6,584 nt of DNA from Verrucomicrobiales bacterium (lineage in GTDB: Bacteria > Verrucomicrobiota > Verrucomicrobiia > Limisphaerales > SXQI01), in contig JAQGOX010000090.1 in the NCBI GenBank assembly GCA_028293365.1, positions 1 through 6,584 on the forward strand, given 5' to 3'. The translations under genes and the position numbers were made by a program. The notes beneath the pieces were generated by a model that worked only from the letters and a program-made list of their open reading frames with translations, was not told where the DNA came from and ran no database searches. Positions 4,956 to 6,584 of this stretch are shown here, piece after piece. The stretch's first letter is position 1. Each line of letters starts with the position of its first letter.

Positions 4956-6346
4956 GCTCGATAATCGAACTGAAAGAACATACCTCCCAAAGCGTGCCTA
5001 TTGATATAATCGCGGGCGTTATCGAAGGGTTCTACGGACAGCCGTGGTCTCAGTTGGAGCGTTTTCAATTGTTCGAATGGATGGTCGCATGGGGCCTGAA
5101 CACTTATCTCTACGCTCCAAAAGATGACCTGAAGCATCGCGCGATTTGGCGGGAATCTTATTCAATCGACGAAGAACAAAAGCTGCGGGAACTAATTGAG
5201 GCGTGCAAAAAGCGGCATCTTCGATTCATCTACGCGATTAGTCCGGGCCTCGATATTAACTATTCCAGCCAGTCGGAACTTGACGCCCTGGTAAGGCGAT
5301 TCGAACAATTGATCCGGCTTGGGTGCCGGCATTTCGCACTACTCTTCGATGATATTCCCGATCGGATGGAAGCTGCGGACCGGGATCGCTTTGGCTCCTT
5401 CGCCTCGGCGCAATGCCATATTGCCAACACGCTTTTTGCGTGGTGCCGAAAGCAACTGCCGAAGTCGCTCTTTTTTTTCTGTCCTACCCCTTATTGCGAA
5501 CGAATGGAGAAGCAGCAATTAGGGGGGAAGGATTATTTGGCCACCATCGGACGAGAACTTATTCCGGAAATCGATGTGTTTTGGACGGGCCCGGAAATAA
5601 TATCCCGGGAAATTACCGTGGCGCATATAGCAGAGTTGCAAAGTGTTTTGCGGCGGAAGCCGCTCATTTGGGATAATTTGCATGCGAACGATTACGATGG
5701 ACGCCGCTTTTTCTGCGGGCCTTATGCCGGGCGCCCGCCGGAATTGCGAAACATGGTTCGCGGATTTTTGAGCAACCCGAATAACGAATTTCCCCTGAAT
5801 TTTATTCCACTCCGAACTTTGGGACAATTCATTCGTTCCAACGGATCCTGGGATGCCCGCAACGCTTACCTTGCCGCAATGCGGGAATGGGCAGCTTCAT
5901 TCGGCACCATTGGAACGCCCATACCAGAGGAAGATCTAATCCTCTTGGGCGATTGTTACTACCTGCCCCACGAAGACGGTCCGGAAGCGAACTTGCTTTA
6001 TGAGAGCGCCAACACGGTGCTGCACAGTCCCGAACGCGGTGAGGACGCGCAGCTCAAAATCTTTCGGGAAAAAGCAATCCGGCTGCGCGCCTGTTGCGCA
6101 AAGCTAGCGGAATTGCGTGATCGCCCCCTGTTTTATGCGCTCAGTCGCCGAATCTGGGAATTACGCGAGGAATTGGATTTGTTGATCCAATTCACGGCAC
6201 CGGACCGGGAAACGCAGAGCCAAAAGGTCGTACAAGTTATCAATTCGCATTTGCCCGGCACTTATCGCGGCGGGATGGTGTCGCGATTGCAACGTTTATT
6301 ATTGCAACGCCCGGATGGAACCTTTACTTCGGCATCCAAACCATGA
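4913..6346 (+). CDS. Cytosolic GH84 O-GlcNAcase with stalk domain (human OGA-like)
   Basis: A 477-codon frame; GH84 beta-N-acetylglucosaminidases remove O-linked GlcNAc by substrate-assisted catalysis. Catalytic domain about 32-320: GVIEGFYG (35-42), YLYAPKDD (65-72), the Asp146-Asp147 catalytic pair in LLFDDI, CPTPYC (190-195), FWTGPEIISREI (223-234), IWDNLHANDYD (252-262) and SNPN (287-290). Gly39, Lys70, Asp146, Asp147, Tyr194, Trp253, Asn255, Asp260 and Asn288 align with human OGA Gly67, Lys98, Asp174, Asp175, Tyr219, Trp278, Asn280, Asp285 and Asn313. A helical stalk follows (about 336-465), with DLILLGDCYYLPHEDGP (341-357) and YRGG...LQRLL (451-463) matching the human stalk. There is no signal peptide, so a cytosolic location is inferred. 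The listed GTG start is the farthest possible; GTG 4994 (residue 28) starts just before the conserved domain and is preferable. Neither has a clear SD. It overlaps the next gene by ATGA. Confidence 0.93.
   Translation: MHALTLAGLRFFRVSSIIELKEHTSQSVPIDIIAGVIEGFYGQPWSQLERFQLFEWMVAWGLNTYLYAPKDDLKHRAIWRESYSIDEEQKLRELIEACKKRHLRFIYAISPGLDINYSSQSELDALVRRFEQLIRLGCRHFALLFDDIPDRMEAADRDRFGSFASAQCHIANTLFAWCRKQLPKSLFFFCPTPYCERMEKQQLGGKDYLATIGRELIPEIDVFWTGPEIISREITVAHIAELQSVLRRKPLIWDNLHANDYDGRRFFCGPYAGRPPELRNMVRGFLSNPNNEFPLNFIPLRTLGQFIRSNGSWDARNAYLAAMREWAASFGTIGTPIPEEDLILLGDCYYLPHEDGPEANLLYESANTVLHSPERGEDAQLKIFREKAIRLRACCAKLAELRDRPLFYALSRRIWELREELDLLIQFTAPDRETQSQKVVQVINSHLPGTYRGGMVSRLQRLLLQRPDGTFTSASKP
4958..4968. 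promoter_or_regulatory. 11-bp palindrome with GATAAT, upstream of preferred OGA start
   Basis: TCGAT-A-ATCGA is symmetric around 4963. It contains GATAAT (4960-4965), which resembles a -10 box lying 28 bases before GTG 4994. I find no -35 at 16-18 bases. The best upstream match, TTGCGG at 4929-4934, is 25 bases away. It may instead be a third copy of the half-site seen at 4833-4862. Confidence 0.25.
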
Positions 6347-6584
6347 ACGACTGCACGATCCGGCCAGCACGTCCCGGCGATGAACCGGGCGCGTATCATG
6401 TCTGCCTCAAAACCGGAGACTTTGGTGCGGATGGAGAGCCGTTTTATCGTGACGATCCCGATGCGTTAGGAAGGATTTTCGTCGGACCGTATTTGGCCTA
6501 TGAGCCGGATTTAAGCCTGATTCTTGAAGACGACGAAGGAGTGTGCGGTTACGCGCTGGGCGCGTTCGATTCGCGAACTTTTTT
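6343..6584 (+). CDS. GNAT protein like the C-terminal HAT domain of animal OGA (3' truncated)
   Basis: ATG at 6343 overlaps the GH84 stop (TGA 6344-6346) in an ATGA junction, so translational coupling is likely; no separate SD is visible. The 80 visible codons begin M-N-D-C-T-I-R-P-A-R-P-G-D-E, a typical GNAT opening strand and helix 1. They continue through Y-H-V-C-L-K-T-G, D-P-D-A-L-G and V-G-P-Y to ILEDDEGVCGYALG (about 60-73), the strand pair that precedes the acetyl-CoA motif. From memory, human OGA has T-I-R-P, then V-Y-K-I-C, and VLEDEDGICGYALG in the same order in its HAT-like domain. That human domain is regarded as a pseudo-acetyltransferase. The acetyl-CoA loop lies beyond the window, so whether this one is active cannot be judged. 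It probably partners the GH84 protein or acetylates a related substrate. Confidence 0.88.
   Translation, partial: MNDCTIRPARPGDEPGAYHVCLKTGDFGADGEPFYRDDPDALGRIFVGPYLAYEPDLSLILEDDEGVCGYALGAFDSRTF

Noticed and set aside
4929..4965. Sigma70 promoter TTGCGG / GATAAT for the OGA operon
   Set aside because: The 25-base spacing is too long for a normal sigma70 promoter; only the -10-like element is kept, as weak evidence.
496..6584. A single carbohydrate-use locus joining the DUF1080 and GH84 genes
   Set aside because: A strong terminator, two membrane-protein genes and an opposite-strand gene lie between them, with no transporter or regulator typical of such a locus.

Overview
The window looks like chromosomal DNA from a free-living bacterium, most probably a member of the Verrucomicrobiota (Pedosphaera/Limisphaerales- or Chthoniobacter-like). 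This is inferred from an exported 3-keto-disaccharide hydrolase (DUF1080) protein, a CNBD-DUF1003 membrane protein, an atypical J-domain protein, moderate GC content and an intergenic stretch resembling the dispersed repeats common in that phylum. No rRNA, tRNA, phage or transposase signal is visible. Most starts lack a convincing Shine-Dalgarno (SD) sequence. The exception is a gene that begins on the minus strand at position 13 and leaves the window at once.

Layout. 1-13 (-): first codons of a gene with a strong SD. 14-495: gene-free divergent region with a hairpin, short periodic repeats, a three-copy 10-nt tandem repeat and a G-rich run. 496-1308 (+): secreted DUF1080 protein, closed by a strong intrinsic terminator (1374-1414). 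1540-2415 (+): six-helix DUF1206 membrane protein. 2611-3567 (+): cyclic-nucleotide-binding domain fused to a DUF1003 membrane domain, preceded by a 14-bp perfect palindrome. 3612-4847 (-): coiled-coil protein with a degenerate J domain, convergent with the previous gene. 4913-6346 (+): GH84 O-GlcNAcase. 6343-6584 (+): GNAT-type protein overlapping it by 4 bp and cut by the window edge.

The main discovery is the last pair. The GH84 protein has no signal peptide, is collinear with human O-GlcNAcase (OGA) through both catalytic and stalk domains, and keeps every active-site residue I can map. The next gene begins where the human C-terminal HAT-like domain begins and resembles it closely. Together the two genes encode the three folded domains of animal OGA as two translationally coupled proteins, without the long disordered insert of the human enzyme. 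An inverted repeat and a related motif between this operon and the divergent J-domain gene may form a shared control region.

The remaining genes look like independent transcription units. Two encode membrane proteins of poorly known function (DUF1206, DUF1003). The first and last loci both concern carbohydrates, but they are separated by a terminator and by genes on both strands, so I do not claim a common pathway.
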